The notes under the pieces were generated by a model. That model worked only from the letters and a program-made list of their open reading frames with translations, was not told where the DNA came from and did not search any database. The translations under genes were made by a program, and so were the position numbers. Below are positions 38,402 to 49,673 of a stretch of DNA of 64,000 nt, in pieces. This DNA comes from Aspidapion aeneum (lineage: Eukaryota > Arthropoda > Insecta > Coleoptera > Brentidae). Every line of letters begins with the position of its first letter. Positions within the stretch are counted from its first letter, which is position 1. Where the stretch lies: positions 24,938,602 through 25,002,601 of the forward strand of contig OY755039.1 in the NCBI GenBank assembly GCA_963576565.1. Direction: 5' to 3'.

Positions 38402-39960
38402 ACTAGGTAGGTTAGGTTTGGTTAGGTTGGGTTAGGTTTGGTTAGGTTGCGTTAGGTTGGGTTAGGTTGGGTTAGGTTGGGTTAGGTTGGCTTAGGTTGG
38501 GTTAGGTTGGGTTAGGTTGGGTTAGGTTGGGTTAGGTTGGGTTAGGTTGGGTTAGGTTGGGTTAGGTTGGGTTAGGTTGGGTTAGGTTGGGTTAGGTTGG
38601 GTTAGGTTGGGTTAGGTTGGGTTAGGTTGGGTTAGGTTGGGTTAGGTTGGGTTAGGTTGGGTTAGGTTGGGTTAGGTTGGGTTAGGTTGGGTTAGGTTGG
38701 GTTAGGTTGGGTTAGGTTGGGTTAGGTTGGGTTAGGTTGGGTTAGGTTGGGTTAGGTTGGGTTAGGTTGGGTTAGGTTGGGTTAGGTTGGGTTAGGTTGG
38801 GTTAGGTTGGGTTAGGTTGGGTTAGGTTGGGTTAGGTTGGGTTAGGTTGGGTTAGGTTGGGTTAGGTTGGGTTAGGTTGGGTTAGGTTGGGTTAGGTTGG
38901 GTTAGGTTGGGTTAGGTTGGGTTAGGTTGGGTTAGGTTGGGTTAGGTTGGGTTAGGTTGGGTTAGGTTGGGTTAGGTTGGGTTAGGTTGGGTTAGGTTGG
39001 GTTAGGTTGGGTTAGGTTGGGTTAGGTTGGGTTAGGTTGGGTTAGGTTGGGTTAGGTTGGGTTAGGTTGGGTTAGGTTGGGTTAGGTTGGGTTAGGTTGG
39101 GTTAGGTTGGGTTAGGTTGGGTTAGGTTGGGTTAGGTTGGGTTAGGTTGGGTTAGGTTGGGTTAGGTTGGGTTAGGTTGGGTTAGGTTGGGTTAGGTTGG
39201 GTTAGGTTGGGTTAGGTTGGGTTAGGTTGGGTTAGGTTGGGTTAGGTTGGGTTAGGTTGGGTTAGGTTGGGTTAGGTTGGGTTAGGTTGGGTTGGGTTGG
39301 GTTAGGTTGGGTTAGGTTGGGTTAGGTTGGGTTAGGTTGGGTTAGGTTGGGTTAGGTTGGGTTAGGTTGGGTTAGGTTGGGTTAGGTTGGGTTAGGTTGG
39401 GTTAGGTTGGGTTAGGTTGGGTTAGGTTGGGTTAGGTTGGGTTAGGTTGGGTTAGGTTGGGTTAGGTTGGGTTAGGTTGGGTTAGGTTGGGTTAGGTTGG
39501 GTTAGGTTGGGTTAGGTTGGGTTAGGTTGGGTTAGGTTGGGTTAGGTTGGGTTAGGTTGGGTTAGGTTGGGTTAGGTTGGGTTAGGTTGGGTTAGGTTGG
39601 GTTAGGTTGGGTTAGGTTGGGTTAGGTTGGGTTAGGTTGGGTTAGGTTGGGTTAGGTTGGGTTAGGTTGGGTTAGGTTGGGTTAGGTTGGGTTAGGTTGG
39701 GTTAGGTTGGGTTAGGTTGGGTTAGGTTGGGTTAGGTTGGGTTAGGTTGGGTTAGGTTGGGTTAGGTTGGGTTAGGTTGGGTTAGGTTGGGTTAGGTTGG
39801 GTTAGGTTGGGTTAGGTTGGGTTAGGTTGGGTTAGGTTGGGTTAGGTTGGGTTAGGTTGGGTTAGGTTGGATTAGGTTGGGTTAGGTTGGGTTAGGTTGG
39901 GTTAGGTTGGGTTAGGTTGGGTTAGGTTGGGTTAGGTTGGGTTAGGTTGGGTTAGGTTGT
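38402..39960. repeat. 1.5-kb minisatellite, unit GTTAGGTTGG
   Basis: About 150 copies of a 10-bp unit, read as alternating TTAGG and TTGGG. The first 60 bp are irregular (GTTTGGTTAG, GTTGCGTTAG). From 38461 onward only three variant units are seen: CTTAGGTTGG at 38491, GTTGGGTTGG at 39291 and ATTAGGTTGG at 39871. TTAGG is the ancestral insect telomere repeat, but the strict 10-bp period and internal position make this a minisatellite or an amplified interstitial telomere remnant. Confidence 0.95.
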
Positions 39961-40686
39961 ATAAGAAGAGAAGAGTTGAAGAAGACCCTTGTTCAAAGAA
40001 AGAAAATATTTTACCTGGAAGGTACAACATTTGTATGTAGATGAAAACAATAATTTTAATACATCCACTGCACTTAGCATGCTTAGAAATTCTTTTTACT
40101 CTTTTTTTTTACTGAAGAGAATTTTGTAAACACAGTATACACAAGTAAGTATTCATGAATTATTTATTATTCAAACAGAAAATTGTTGATAAAAAAATTC
40201 TAGTGGAATTCAAAATTTTTATTTTGCGCCGCCACTGCCTTTTTTTATCCAAGACAAGCAAATAGAATATTTTTGCGATGTTGCATGTGTCCGGACTCAC
40301 CAAACCGAAATTCTATTTTCATCCCTATCTTGCTCATTAAATTCTTACTTGTATTTGGTCAATTGCGATAAAAGCTTGATATAATGGCAATTTAGGCCCA
40401 TGCCGGGTCTACCCGTAGGGTAAGTCAATGGTTTTGGCCAATTTCAGCTTGGGGGGCTTATGCGCCGCCTAGTCCTTTCCTCCCTAATTGCGCCCCTGCG
40501 TATGATTAAAGTGAAACATCCTTTTTAAAATAAGTACGTACATACAATATTAAAGGTAACAAAAAATAAGTACGTACATACAATATTAAAGGTAACAAAA
40601 AGTAAAAGTTTTACTATAAACTAGTAATTCTTAAATTAAATAACGCAAACATTTTTGGATTATTGTACCCTTTTGCACCGCAATAA
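39961..40686. other. non-coding DNA with a 36-bp duplication
   Basis: TAAGTACGTACATACAATAT followed by TAAAGGTAACAAAA is present twice in perfect tandem at 40531-40602. Otherwise nothing is recognised; 40430-40500 carries a GGGGGGCTTATGCGCCGCC patch. Confidence 0.6.
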
Positions 40687-43600
40687 AGCGCTGACTGTGA
40701 CGTAGCACGGCACCCCGACACAAAATATGATTTCGGAACGTACCACCAACTAATCTAATCGTGTCATTGACTGAACTTATACATTATTATCCGATTATTT
40801 ACCATCTCTTTTTAAACTAATGTATCAGTAAGGGCGCTTCATAATATTAAACATACATGAATCTAATAACTAAACAGTGGTCTACTCGTTTTATTTACTA
40901 AACTCACACATTGTCATCCAGCTACTTATTTTCTCTTTTTAATTTAAAGTAGTGGGACGGGCTCACCCAATCTAAAACAGTCATGCCATTTTGACAATCA
41001 ACGTCAGTCGATTTTTTAATGCACACAATGGGCTCACGGACCTAATTTTTGACCAAAAAGGGTGAAATTAAAAATATACTGGAACTTCTAAACACCTTTA
41101 CTAAAAAGAGTAGATAGTCCAGAAGGCCTCAAACAACTATGATTTAGTTGACGTAACTTTCAGTTATTTTTTAGAAGTGTCATTTTTCGCGTTAAAGTAC
41201 CATATTTGTATGGCGGTTTGATCCAGATTTTAAGCCATTTTACGACAATATTTTGTTGTATAAAATTTGCATAAAATAAATCTTGTAAAAAGAGGCATGG
41301 GAAAGGGGGGCAAAATGGGGTATGCGGGTAAAACGGGATGTCGCATTTTGTAAGGTAAGTACATTTTTTACAGACTTCTCAAATTTTGTTTGCATTGAAA
41401 AATTAGTGGGCTTATGTATTATTTATAATTAAACGCATCGCCCGTAAAATTAGTCCTTTACTATGTATGATTTTTCTTTGAATTTAACTGGTGGTTTGGG
41501 CCAAAATAGGAGTTTTTTCATGGGCTCAAAATGGGGTACCTTGTTATACCTAGTAACCTATACCCCATTTTGGCCAAAAAAATTTATATAGCATTACTGA
41601 AAGTCGTATTTCATGTTGTCTTTGCAAAAAATTGAAGCAAAATTCGTGTAGGAGAGTCGACAGCGATGACTTGGTTACTAAATTTAATTATTATAAAATG
41701 TATTTACGTTATATTACAACTTTTTATTTTTTAAATAAGTATTTTTAACTTGTTTAGTATTTTAATAAATAAAACTGGTCTTACAAAAATATTGATTCTA
41801 AATTACACAACCTCCCGGCCCGTTTCGCCACATAGGCACCCCATTTTACCAAAGGCAACTTTTTACAAAAATAAAAATAAAAGTATGATGGAGTTCTAAA
41901 TCGTTTAAACTGAAAAGTAGAACATAAAGATAACGTATCTAACCAACTTAATTTCAAATGACCAACGCAATGGTGACCATTTAATAGGAGAAATAAGCCT
42001 ATAAAATTTAGTCTCCCATTTTGACCCCCCTTCTCCTAATTAGACTTTCTACCTGTACATTTTGATTCCAATTTTGATCTGTAGACAGGTCAGACAATGG
42101 TTTTTGCGTGGCATTTCTGAAATTCTATAAAAATATAGATTTCTTATAAATGTTGAACAAAAATTTTGCTTCCCTCATCAACCATGTTTTTAAAATATTT
42201 ATTTTTATAAAAAGTATGTATACATATTTTTCAAAAATTGTACTTTAAAATCTGCTGCCACAAGTTGCCCGTATGAAAGATATTATTAATTTACTAAAAA
42301 TGGATTTTTTCGACAAAAACTCAAACTCAAAAAAAAGCATGTCAGTCTTAACAAAAGTTTTTATCTATTATTTTTAAAGCATTTTAGGCTAAATTAGACA
42401 AATAAACATGGAAAAATATATATTAATAAAAAATATAAATAATGTATAAAAAAATTAAAAGTTCACTGACACGTCATTTTAAAGAAAATTTTATACTAAT
42501 TTAAAAATCAAATAAAAAGATGGTCACTCCATAATACAAACCAACTGCAATATCTCAAAAACCAAAAATTACAGATGAAACTTTTACAGGTGGATTGTTT
42601 ATAAAAGAAAAATTAGGTAAAAAAGCTTTTAAGGTAAACGGTTCTATTTTAAATCATCAGCAGTTTACCAAACCTGACTTTTAACAAACTAGTATAAAAA
42701 AGTGGACGCTTTAAAAATATTTAGTTTGTTGGACTTAAAAACAAATTTTTCTAGAAAAATCATTCTTATTTGAATATGCAGTCGTTAAACTTGCAGGTTC
42801 TTATCCGCTACAAAGTTAGGGTTACGATTGTATTATTTTCTAGTTTTTGGTAGAGGCAAAGAATAATACCGTTTAACTTTAACTAAATATTTTTAATTTT
42901 TAGTTTGATTTTTAGTATATATTATTATGTAAACTCCTCATCCTTTTCAACGCAGCTTTGTTGCGCATTACATGGTGAGCTTTAACCTTAAATAACCTAA
43001 GTACCAGGTTTGACACAAATCGGTTTATAAAAATTGGATAGTCAAGATTAAGATTTTGGGTCCGCTGTGCAAGTTTTTTTTGTTTAAGTAAAAATAATAA
43101 TAAGTGACGATATACACAATGCTGAGTGTCAGATTTAATTAATATTCGTTTAAAAATGTAAAGGTTCTGCATTTCGGATCCGCCATGATATTTTTTCTAG
43201 CTTTGAGTCAGAAATCTTAATTATCGGCTTTACACACCCCAAAGTTCCAAACATATCGGTTCATAAATAGAAAACTCTGCCCTTTTGGATCCGTCAAATA
43301 ATTTTTAAGTTTGATTTCATAATTATACTCAACGACTTTAGATACGCCAAAGTTCCAAATTTGAAACCTATTGGTAAATAAGTTTTTTTAAATTTAAGTC
43401 AAAAATCATATTTAGCGACTATTAACACTAAATTTCATACTTACGGGGTCATAAATAGGAAACTTCGCCATTTTGGATTCGCCATTTTGATTGTAAATAC
43501 TTCTTTCTTATTTCAAAACAAAATATTGTTACATAACCTATTTTTCTAATTTTGGTCAAAAATCAGATCCGGGAGCCCACTATGCAGCGCTATGATTTGG

Positions 43601-43709
43601 ACAGCAATAAAAAATAAGCTGTGCTTTAAAAAGAGATGCAAATGAGTATGTTCCAAAATTACAATTTATGTCGGGGTGCAAATGTCAAGCTACGTCATGA
43701 GTCAGCGCC
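40687..43709. mobile_element. PIF/Harbinger-like non-autonomous element, copy A
   Basis: The termini AGCGCTGACTGTGACGTAGC and GCTACGTCATGAGTCAGCGC are inverted repeats continuing for about 60 bp (CACCCCGACA, GGAAC.TAC). The target duplication is TAA (40684-40686 and 43710-43712), the TWA type expected for Harbinger. The whole 3.0-kb sequence is repeated in reverse at 52468-55854. No transposase frame was found. A GGGGAAAGG-type repeat (41288-42046) is embedded. Confidence 0.75.
41288..42046. mobile_element. embedded GGGGAAAGGGGGGCA repeat, copy A
   Basis: This is homologous to 53939-54842 and to the solo copy at 28214-29526. Both Harbinger-like copies carry it at the same place, so it was present before they multiplied. 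Confidence 0.65.
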
Positions 43710-43719
43710 TAATTACAAG

Positions 43720-44716
43720 AATAAACACATTAAAAAACATTGAGTGTAACACAAGACTGAAACCCCTTCACCCCTTGAGCATTATGTAATTAAAGAATAG
43801 CCTTTAATCGTAATTATAATAAAATAAATATTATATAACATGTTATTGGTTTGATTTTGGTAATTTGAGCGCCCCTTGGAAAAAGCGCCCGCGTACAGCG
43901 CCCCTGGGTTATAATATTATTGTTCAATGTTTAAATTACGTTTTTTTAGTTTTGAAGCTCACTATTTGTAGGTACTTTATAATATAAATATTTATGATTC
44001 TGCCAGAAGTTACTTTTTAATAACTTTCCATTCAGTGTTCGATGGGTTAAAAGTAAACGGGACTAACGGGAGAGATTGGACACTTGTAACTTATAAAAAC
44101 CTCTTTTTTATTAAATAGTAGGAAACATAATTACTTATAAGCATTATTTTATACCCGTATGGTACAGTTCTGATTCCTGATAAATGCTGTGTTTCACAAA
44201 ATATTACAAAAAAACCGAAAAAGGGTCCAAACTCACCCCCACCCTTCCCTAGCTATTTTAAAATAGTTTACGTTTACTGCCAAATGTTAAATCCCAGGTC
44301 AAATTAAGGGTGGGAGTTCATTTAAAATTAACACTCTCGAGAGCGGCTTACAAAGTATTTCTCGCAAATAAACACAAGATTGTGAGGGTCAGCTACTGTC
44401 CAAGAGTTCATTTTTACGGGAAATGTTAAATCATATGAATAAGGTAGTAAGAAGAAGCACCGACCGCTGATTTGACGCCCCGCAGCGCTTGGCATCTCAT
44501 CCTCTTCTTTTGAATGGGTATGCTCTTCAATACAACCCATTTAAAAATAGAGGAAGAGTTGCTGAACGCTTCGGGCCTCAAGTCCAACGATCAAGCCTGT
44601 GAACACCATCTATCGGTGCATGCTTCTTCGTATCTTTTCTTTATTTGCCCAAAGACAGCGATGTGCAAAGAGCTATTACCTATTTGCTTTATTTGTTCAA
44701 ATACGCTAAGAGCAAA
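43720..44716. other. non-coding stretch between two elements
   Basis: 44052-44255 has GGGAGAGATTGGACAC and a C-rich end (CACCCCCACCCTTCCCT) that may be a small degenerate element. A minus-strand frame at 44328-44540 has a C....F.P...W...C..YF spacing faintly like THAP, too weak to call. Confidence 0.35.
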
Positions 44717-45154
44717 TGTGCAAGCTGCTTGCTGCAATTACACTTGCTTAACTCGGCTTGGTTAAGCAGCGGGACTAAAGTAAAAGTTTACTGCCAGGGA
44801 GCAGCCTCACTCCCTGCAATGACCAAGAAGGCTTAGGGTACAGTAAACTAAGTAGGTATAGTGAGAACAACTATCAAATGTTGAATCTGTTTTATTAAGA
44901 TAAATCCTCTCTTTTTATATAAAAAAATTGTTATAGTTCGTGATAAATTATAAAATATAAAATTCAATATAATGTGTTGTTTTATAAATTAAATAATTTA
45001 TATTATTTAAATAGGTAAACTTGAGAAGGTTAGTTTATGTTATTAAAACCTAATTTCTCAAGATCTCCTGTGTTTAAATAATAAATTTAACTAAAAATGA
45101 AGATTTATAAATAATGGTAAAAAAATAAAATCTGTTTAATTTTGTAATTAAACA
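44717..45154 (-). repeat. BEL/Pao 3-prime LTR
   Basis: This is a 438-bp repeat of 47210-47648. TG...CA termini are on the minus strand. It is preceded in element orientation by the polypurine tract at 45155-45169. Confidence 0.88.
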
Positions 45155-45169
45155 TTTTCCCCTCTCTCC

Positions 45170-45487
45170 AGAACGGGTGACTGTATGGACCTCAGGTTGA
45201 ATAATGCTGTTGATGTGGTAGGAAGGTATCGAAATAGGTACTTCTGCTTCATTTATAACGTGAGTCAGTGTCTTAAAACTGCTGACAGTGAATCTAGGCA
45301 TCGCATCGATTGTGTTTTGGTTTTTGTTGTCATCGTACGTCGTTGAACTTTTCGCTGCGGCGACAAATTTTTTCTGTTCCAAAATATTATGATCCATTTT
45401 TGTTATTGTTATTATTCCTTTACTATTATAGGTGCCATGAAGAAATTGTAAATTGGGCGGCAAGAATTTAAAAATGTTTTGTTGCAT
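45170..45487 (-). pseudogene. short 3-prime frame of the BEL/Pao derivative
   Basis: The frame opens at MQQNIFKFLPPNLQFLHGTY and runs into the LTR. Nothing in it is clearly integrase, envelope or protease. It may be the remnant of the pol C-terminus or new sequence. Confidence 0.35.
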
Positions 45488-45513
45488 ATTTACAATGGCA
45501 AAATGTTTATGAC

Positions 45514-46602
45514 TTATTTGCCATTGTCTTCCGCCTCTTCAGTAAATTTTGAGTTGGAATGTTTCTTCTTTTGGGATTTCTTTCTAATAAGGATTGTTGC
45601 TTCTTGTTTAAAAGTTTTCTTCCCTTTTTTATGTTTTCTTGACTTTTGGTTATGTTTGGACTTGCTTTTTATTCTGAAATGAACCAATTTTCTTTTTAGC
45701 TTTAAATTGAGGACTTTTTTTACTTTGCTATTTAATTTGACATGCTGAATTTTCGTGTCTCTTACTAAGGTTTCGTCTTGTATAACCAAGATGACTGGAG
45801 TTATCTGAGCATATTTTTTGTTCCCATATACATGATCTGGGTAACATTCTAAGTTCTGTTCTTTTTCAGTTTGTTCTGTTTGAATAAAGTTGCTTATTTT
45901 ATGGTTTGTCTTTGTTTTTTTGCTTCCTTCTTTCTTCTTAAGTGCATACATTTCTTTTTTTAAAAATTGAAAAAAGTCTTCTTGTGTGGGGATTTTGTTT
46001 TCAAACGCTTGAAACCATCTATGGTATGACTTTTCTACTTCAGATGTCAATTTCTTTGACAATAATTTCATCAATGGTAGGTCCCAAGTTTCTGTATTTT
46101 GCCCAGAGGTTTGAATGTCTCTAAGGCACTGACGGCTCATCTCATAAAGCTGTTGTAATTCTTTAACTGTTTCTTCATCCATACTTGGGATGTCTCGGAT
46201 ATCATCTAAATGATCCATAATGAAGTTTGGAATCTGAAAAATTTCATTGTACTTAAAATCAGTTGATGGGCTCTTGTTCAACTCTTCAATTAAGTACTGA
46301 AGAACTTCTTTCAATGTGGGCAATCTGCCTAGTTCGTAGTTTACCCATTCATGGTGTAAAATGTGCGTCTCGACATCCCATTTCTGGTAAATTATGTTTA
46401 TGATTATTGGCTCCCAATTGAATTTAATCGCTTGAGAAAATTCAAGTACATCTTCGGCATGCAGTAGGAGCTTTTTTAGTTCTTGTGCTGACGCATACTC
46501 CATTATATGTATGTCTAGAAGGCAATCTAGAAGGTGTGAGCTCATTTTGTATCTTCTTAGCTGTCTTTCTAGCAATATTCTTTCTAGATTTTTTCCTATC
46601 AT
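45514..46602 (-). CDS. BEL/Pao gag-like protein (DUF1759-like)
   Basis: This is an intact frame of 362 codons. Residues 20-120 follow the BEL/Pao gag pattern: LDCLLDIHIMEYASAQELKK, LEFSQAIKFNWEPIIINIIY, a KWDVET..LHHEWVNYE stretch and the hallmark LPTLKEVLQYLIEELN. The middle has further helices (IPTQEDFFQFLKKEMYALKK). The C-terminal 90 residues are very Lys/Arg-rich (KSKHNQKSRKHKKGKKTFKQ) and lack CCHC knuckles, so RNA binding may rest on the basic tail. Family gag proteins form the particle that packages the element RNA. The start is the first ATG; KM at residue 20 is an alternative. Confidence 0.7.
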   Translation of the reverse strand: MIGKNLERILLERQLRRYKMSSHLLDCLLDIHIMEYASAQELKKLLLHAEDVLEFSQAIKFNWEPIIINIIYQKWDVETHILHHEWVNYELGRLPTLKEVLQYLIEELNKSPSTDFKYNEIFQIPNFIMDHLDDIRDIPSMDEETVKELQQLYEMSRQCLRDIQTSGQNTETWDLPLMKLLSKKLTSEVEKSYHRWFQAFENKIPTQEDFFQFLKKEMYALKKKEGSKKTKTNHKISNFIQTEQTEKEQNLECYPDHVYGNKKYAQITPVILVIQDETLVRDTKIQHVKLNSKVKKVLNLKLKRKLVHFRIKSKSKHNQKSRKHKKGKKTFKQEATILIRKKSQKKKHSNSKFTEEAEDNGK

Positions 46603-46673
46603 TGTGATCGGTTGGCTCTTGTACTGGTTTCTTCTTAATGATTTTTTTGTTTATGTTGGTGTTGGCTTGTTAA

Positions 46674-47209
46674 TTATGAAGGTTGCGTAGCAGCTTCGGA
46701 CAGGACAAGTGTACGGACAGTCATACGGGCAGGTGGACGGTTTTTTAACGCTTGTAGAATGGACGGACTTCCTCGGGGAAGGTCGCTCTGGTTGAAGCTC
46801 TCTTGCGTAGTAGCTTTGGACAGGACAAGTGTACAAATAGTCGTACGGGCTGTGGACGGCTTTTTGACGTTTGTACAATGGACGGACTTTCTCGTGGAAG
46901 GTCGCTCTGGTTGAAGCTCTCTTGAATAGTGGCTTCGGACAAGTGTACGGATAGTAGTACTGTCAGGTGGACGGCTTTTTGCAGCTTGTAGAATGGACGG
47001 ACTTTCTCGTGGAAGGTCGCTCTGGTTGAAGCTCTCTTGAATAGTGGCTTCGGACAAGTGTACGGATAGTCGTACGGGCAGGTGGACGGTTTTTCGACGC
47101 TTGTAGAATGGATGGATTTTCTCGTGGAAGGTCACTCTGGTTGACGGTTGGGCTGTAGTGGTGTTCTTCTTACGGGCGTCGGCGGTGGTTTCTTTCCTCG
47201 AAGGACCAA
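46674..47209 (-). repeat. leader with four tandem 115-118-bp units
   Basis: The units contain GTAGAATGGACGGACTT, CGTGGAAGGTCGCTCTGG, TTGAAGCTCTCTTG and GACAAGTGTACGGATAGT. An open frame of 180 codons runs through them in element orientation, repeating ESFNQSDLPRESPSIL-like units. It starts just after the LTR. It may be translated or may be an untranslated packaging region. Confidence 0.7.
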
Positions 47210-47648
47210 TGTGCAAGCTGTGCTTGACAATTACACTTGCTTAACTCGGCTTGGTTAAGCAGCGGGATTAAAGTAAAAAGTTTACTGCCAGGGAGCAGCC
47301 TCACTCCCTGCAATGACCAAGAAGGCTTATGGTACAGTAAACTAAGTAGGTATAGTGAGAACAACTATCAAATATTGAATCTGTTTTATTAAGATAAATC
47401 CTCTCTTTTTATATTAAAAAATTGTTATAGTTCGTGATAAATTATAAAATATAAAATTCAATATAATGTGTTGTTTTATAAATTAAATAATTTATATTAT
47501 TTAAATAGGTAAACTTGAGAAGGTTAGTTTATTTTATTAAAACCTAATTTCTCAAGATCACCTGTGTTTAAATAATAAATTTAACTAAAAATGAAGATTT
47601 ATGAAAAATGGTAAAAAAATAAAATCTGTTTAATTTTGTAATTAAACA
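47210..47648 (-). repeat. BEL/Pao 5-prime LTR
   Basis: This 439-bp copy is followed in element orientation by TTGGTCCTTCGAGG at about 47195-47209. An ATAAAAAGAG-like stretch could serve as promoter, but this is not distinct. Confidence 0.88.
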
Positions 47649-48037
47649 GATTTTAGTAGTTCCTTCGACCTGCCAATATAATTATATAAATTTTTAAAAT
47701 ACTCCGGTAATATATTTTATATTAGTTTTTAAAACATGAGATCCCTGTAACATATATTAATAAATAATTTTAATAATTTAAATATAATCCTATATATTTT
47801 TTTTTCGTGTTGAAATATGTAATAAAAGATTTGTCCGTTGAGTGACACGTGTCCAATATTTGCAACTTCATTCGGCTTCTTTTTGTATAGTATTAAAAAT
47901 TTGTCAAAATTATAGTAGTACTTCATAATTGTTTTAGGTTTTTTATGGTAAATTGCTTTTATACACAGAAAAATAATTGGATTTGCTTATGACTTCTTAG
48001 GTACCGACTTTGTTATTACTGATAAATTTTAAATGTA

Positions 48038-49392
48038 CAGCGTGTCCCATTTTCGATGGGATTAAATGGGAAACTCGGTTATTATTAAAGATATCGAATT
48101 TCTGATTGCACCTTACCGTGTTCTTTTTTTGAGCCCTCAAAAATGGTGTTTTCAGATTTTTACTATGGCCCGTAGTTTCGGTAATACAGGGAGTTTTTGA
48201 AAAAATTGCATTTTTAATATTCCCTTATATCTCGCTCATTTTGCAAGATATTTTTATTCTGTAAAAACCTTTTCATGGCAACTTTTTTAGGGCACATTAA
48301 TGACTTTGTCAATTTTTTAAAATATTGTTTAGTTTTTGAGATATGGTATTTATCATAAAAAAAATAAATACGGACCTGGATTTTTTTTAATACACTTTTA
48401 ATTGGTTTCATGCTATTATTATCTTAAAATAATAAAACTTTAACATTTTTATAATTTAAGGTTAGAAAAAAAATATTTTATTTCTAAAAAAAATTTGTCC
48501 AAACCTGGAGATTTCCAACGTAAATATTAATTAAAAATTGCAAGACACACTAATTAAACGATTTTTAGTTTATATGTTTTGAAATGTTAACTAAAAGATT
48601 TATAAATAAAGTAAAAAACGTTAAAAGGTTACAAAAATAATATCAAAGTAATTATTTGATTTTACTTCAACATGGGAAAATAAAAGCGTGAAATTGACAT
48701 TATCATTTTACTTGTCATTTTTGTGAATGGCTCACTCAAAATTATTCTAAAATGGCTAGAAATCGACCATATCCAGATTTTGAAAAATGTGATAGGTTGA
48801 CTGCTTTATTCAAGTAACAAAATCCCAATATTTAAATGGCAGAAATATTTTTATGCAAAATGCGTTAAGAAATAACAATGTCTTACACATAATGGTAATC
48901 AGTTTGAACATTTATATCATTAAAGAAAAATTCAATATTATTTTTTGTAATTCGTTGTTTTTTGTATTTGTCGTAGACTTTGTTTCAAATAAATCTTTAA
49001 ATTAACGTAAACCCATTTTAATTTGCTAAGGATTAAAGTAGTTAAACTGAAAATCATTCCATGTGTGCCATTAATAAAAAAAATCTAGGTCCGTATTTAA
49101 TTTTCTTATGATAAATACCATATCTCAAAAACTAAACAATATCTAAAAAAATTGACAACGTCATTATTTTCTTCTAAAAAAGTTGCTATAAAAAGGTTTT
49201 TACAGAATAAAAATATTTTGCAAAATTAGCGAGATATAAGGAATTATTAAAAGTGCAATTTTTTCAAAAACTCCCTGTATAAGCGAAACTCAAGGACTCA
49301 AAAAAAGAGCACGGTAAGGTGCAATCAGAAATTCGATATCTTTAATAATAACCGAGTTTCCCATTTAATCCCATCGAAAATGGGACACGCTG
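48038..49392. mobile_element. 1.36-kb foldback with TA target site
   Basis: The termini CAGCGTGTCCCATTTTCGAT and the exact complement sit between TA dinucleotides (48036-48037 and 49393-49394). The arms pair over more than 350 bp (AATGGGAAACTCGGTTATTA, CGAATTTCTGATTGCACCTT, CAAAAACTAAACAATAT). The centre at 48410-49030 is unique and non-coding. It is a Tc1/mariner-type foldback MITE. Confidence 0.85.
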
Positions 49393-49673
49393 TACTAGGG
49401 AGACCAATTAAGTACGAAGAGAAAAATAAATAAAGACTTACGAATGTTGCCCATAAATACTTATGCTGCAGTTACTTCAATAAACTAACAAATTCTTAAA
49501 TACATGATACTGAGAACTTTTCAAGTGTGTAAAAAATATTATAAAAATTATCATCTCTTAATATGATAATAAAACCACTTGTGTGAGATAAACAACTTTA
49601 TAATAGGTATAGGTATTTTTATTTTTTAATACCAAAATGAAGGATAATCTTACTATTTTCCACGTCTCGTCTA

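Larger units (their letters stand above)
44717..47648 (-). mobile_element. BEL/Pao LTR retrotransposon derivative (no pol)
   Basis: Two LTRs of 438-439 bp (TGTTTAATTAC...CTTGCACA in element orientation) flank a 2.06-kb interior. Next to the upstream LTR is TTGGTCCTTCGAGG, a sequence I associate with the start of insect BEL/Pao interiors; next to the downstream LTR is the polypurine tract GGAGAGAGGGGAAAA. The interior holds a tandem-repeat leader, a gag-like gene and a short 3-prime frame, but no protease, RT or integrase. It is therefore a non-autonomous derivative. The two LTRs differ by only a few substitutions plus small indels, so insertion is fairly recent. A clear 5-bp target duplication was not visible. 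Confidence 0.85.

Noticed and set aside
38402..39960. Chromosome end (telomere)
   Set aside because: Ordinary sequence continues on both sides and the period is 10 bp, not a pure 5-bp TTAGG array.
44328..44540. Minus-strand frame with C, FP, W and C..YF spacing like a THAP domain
   Set aside because: The key THAP residues do not line up and the frame is short; judged chance.
44712..47653. 5-bp target duplication for the BEL/Pao element
   Set aside because: The flanks GCAAA and GATTT do not match, so no duplication is claimed.
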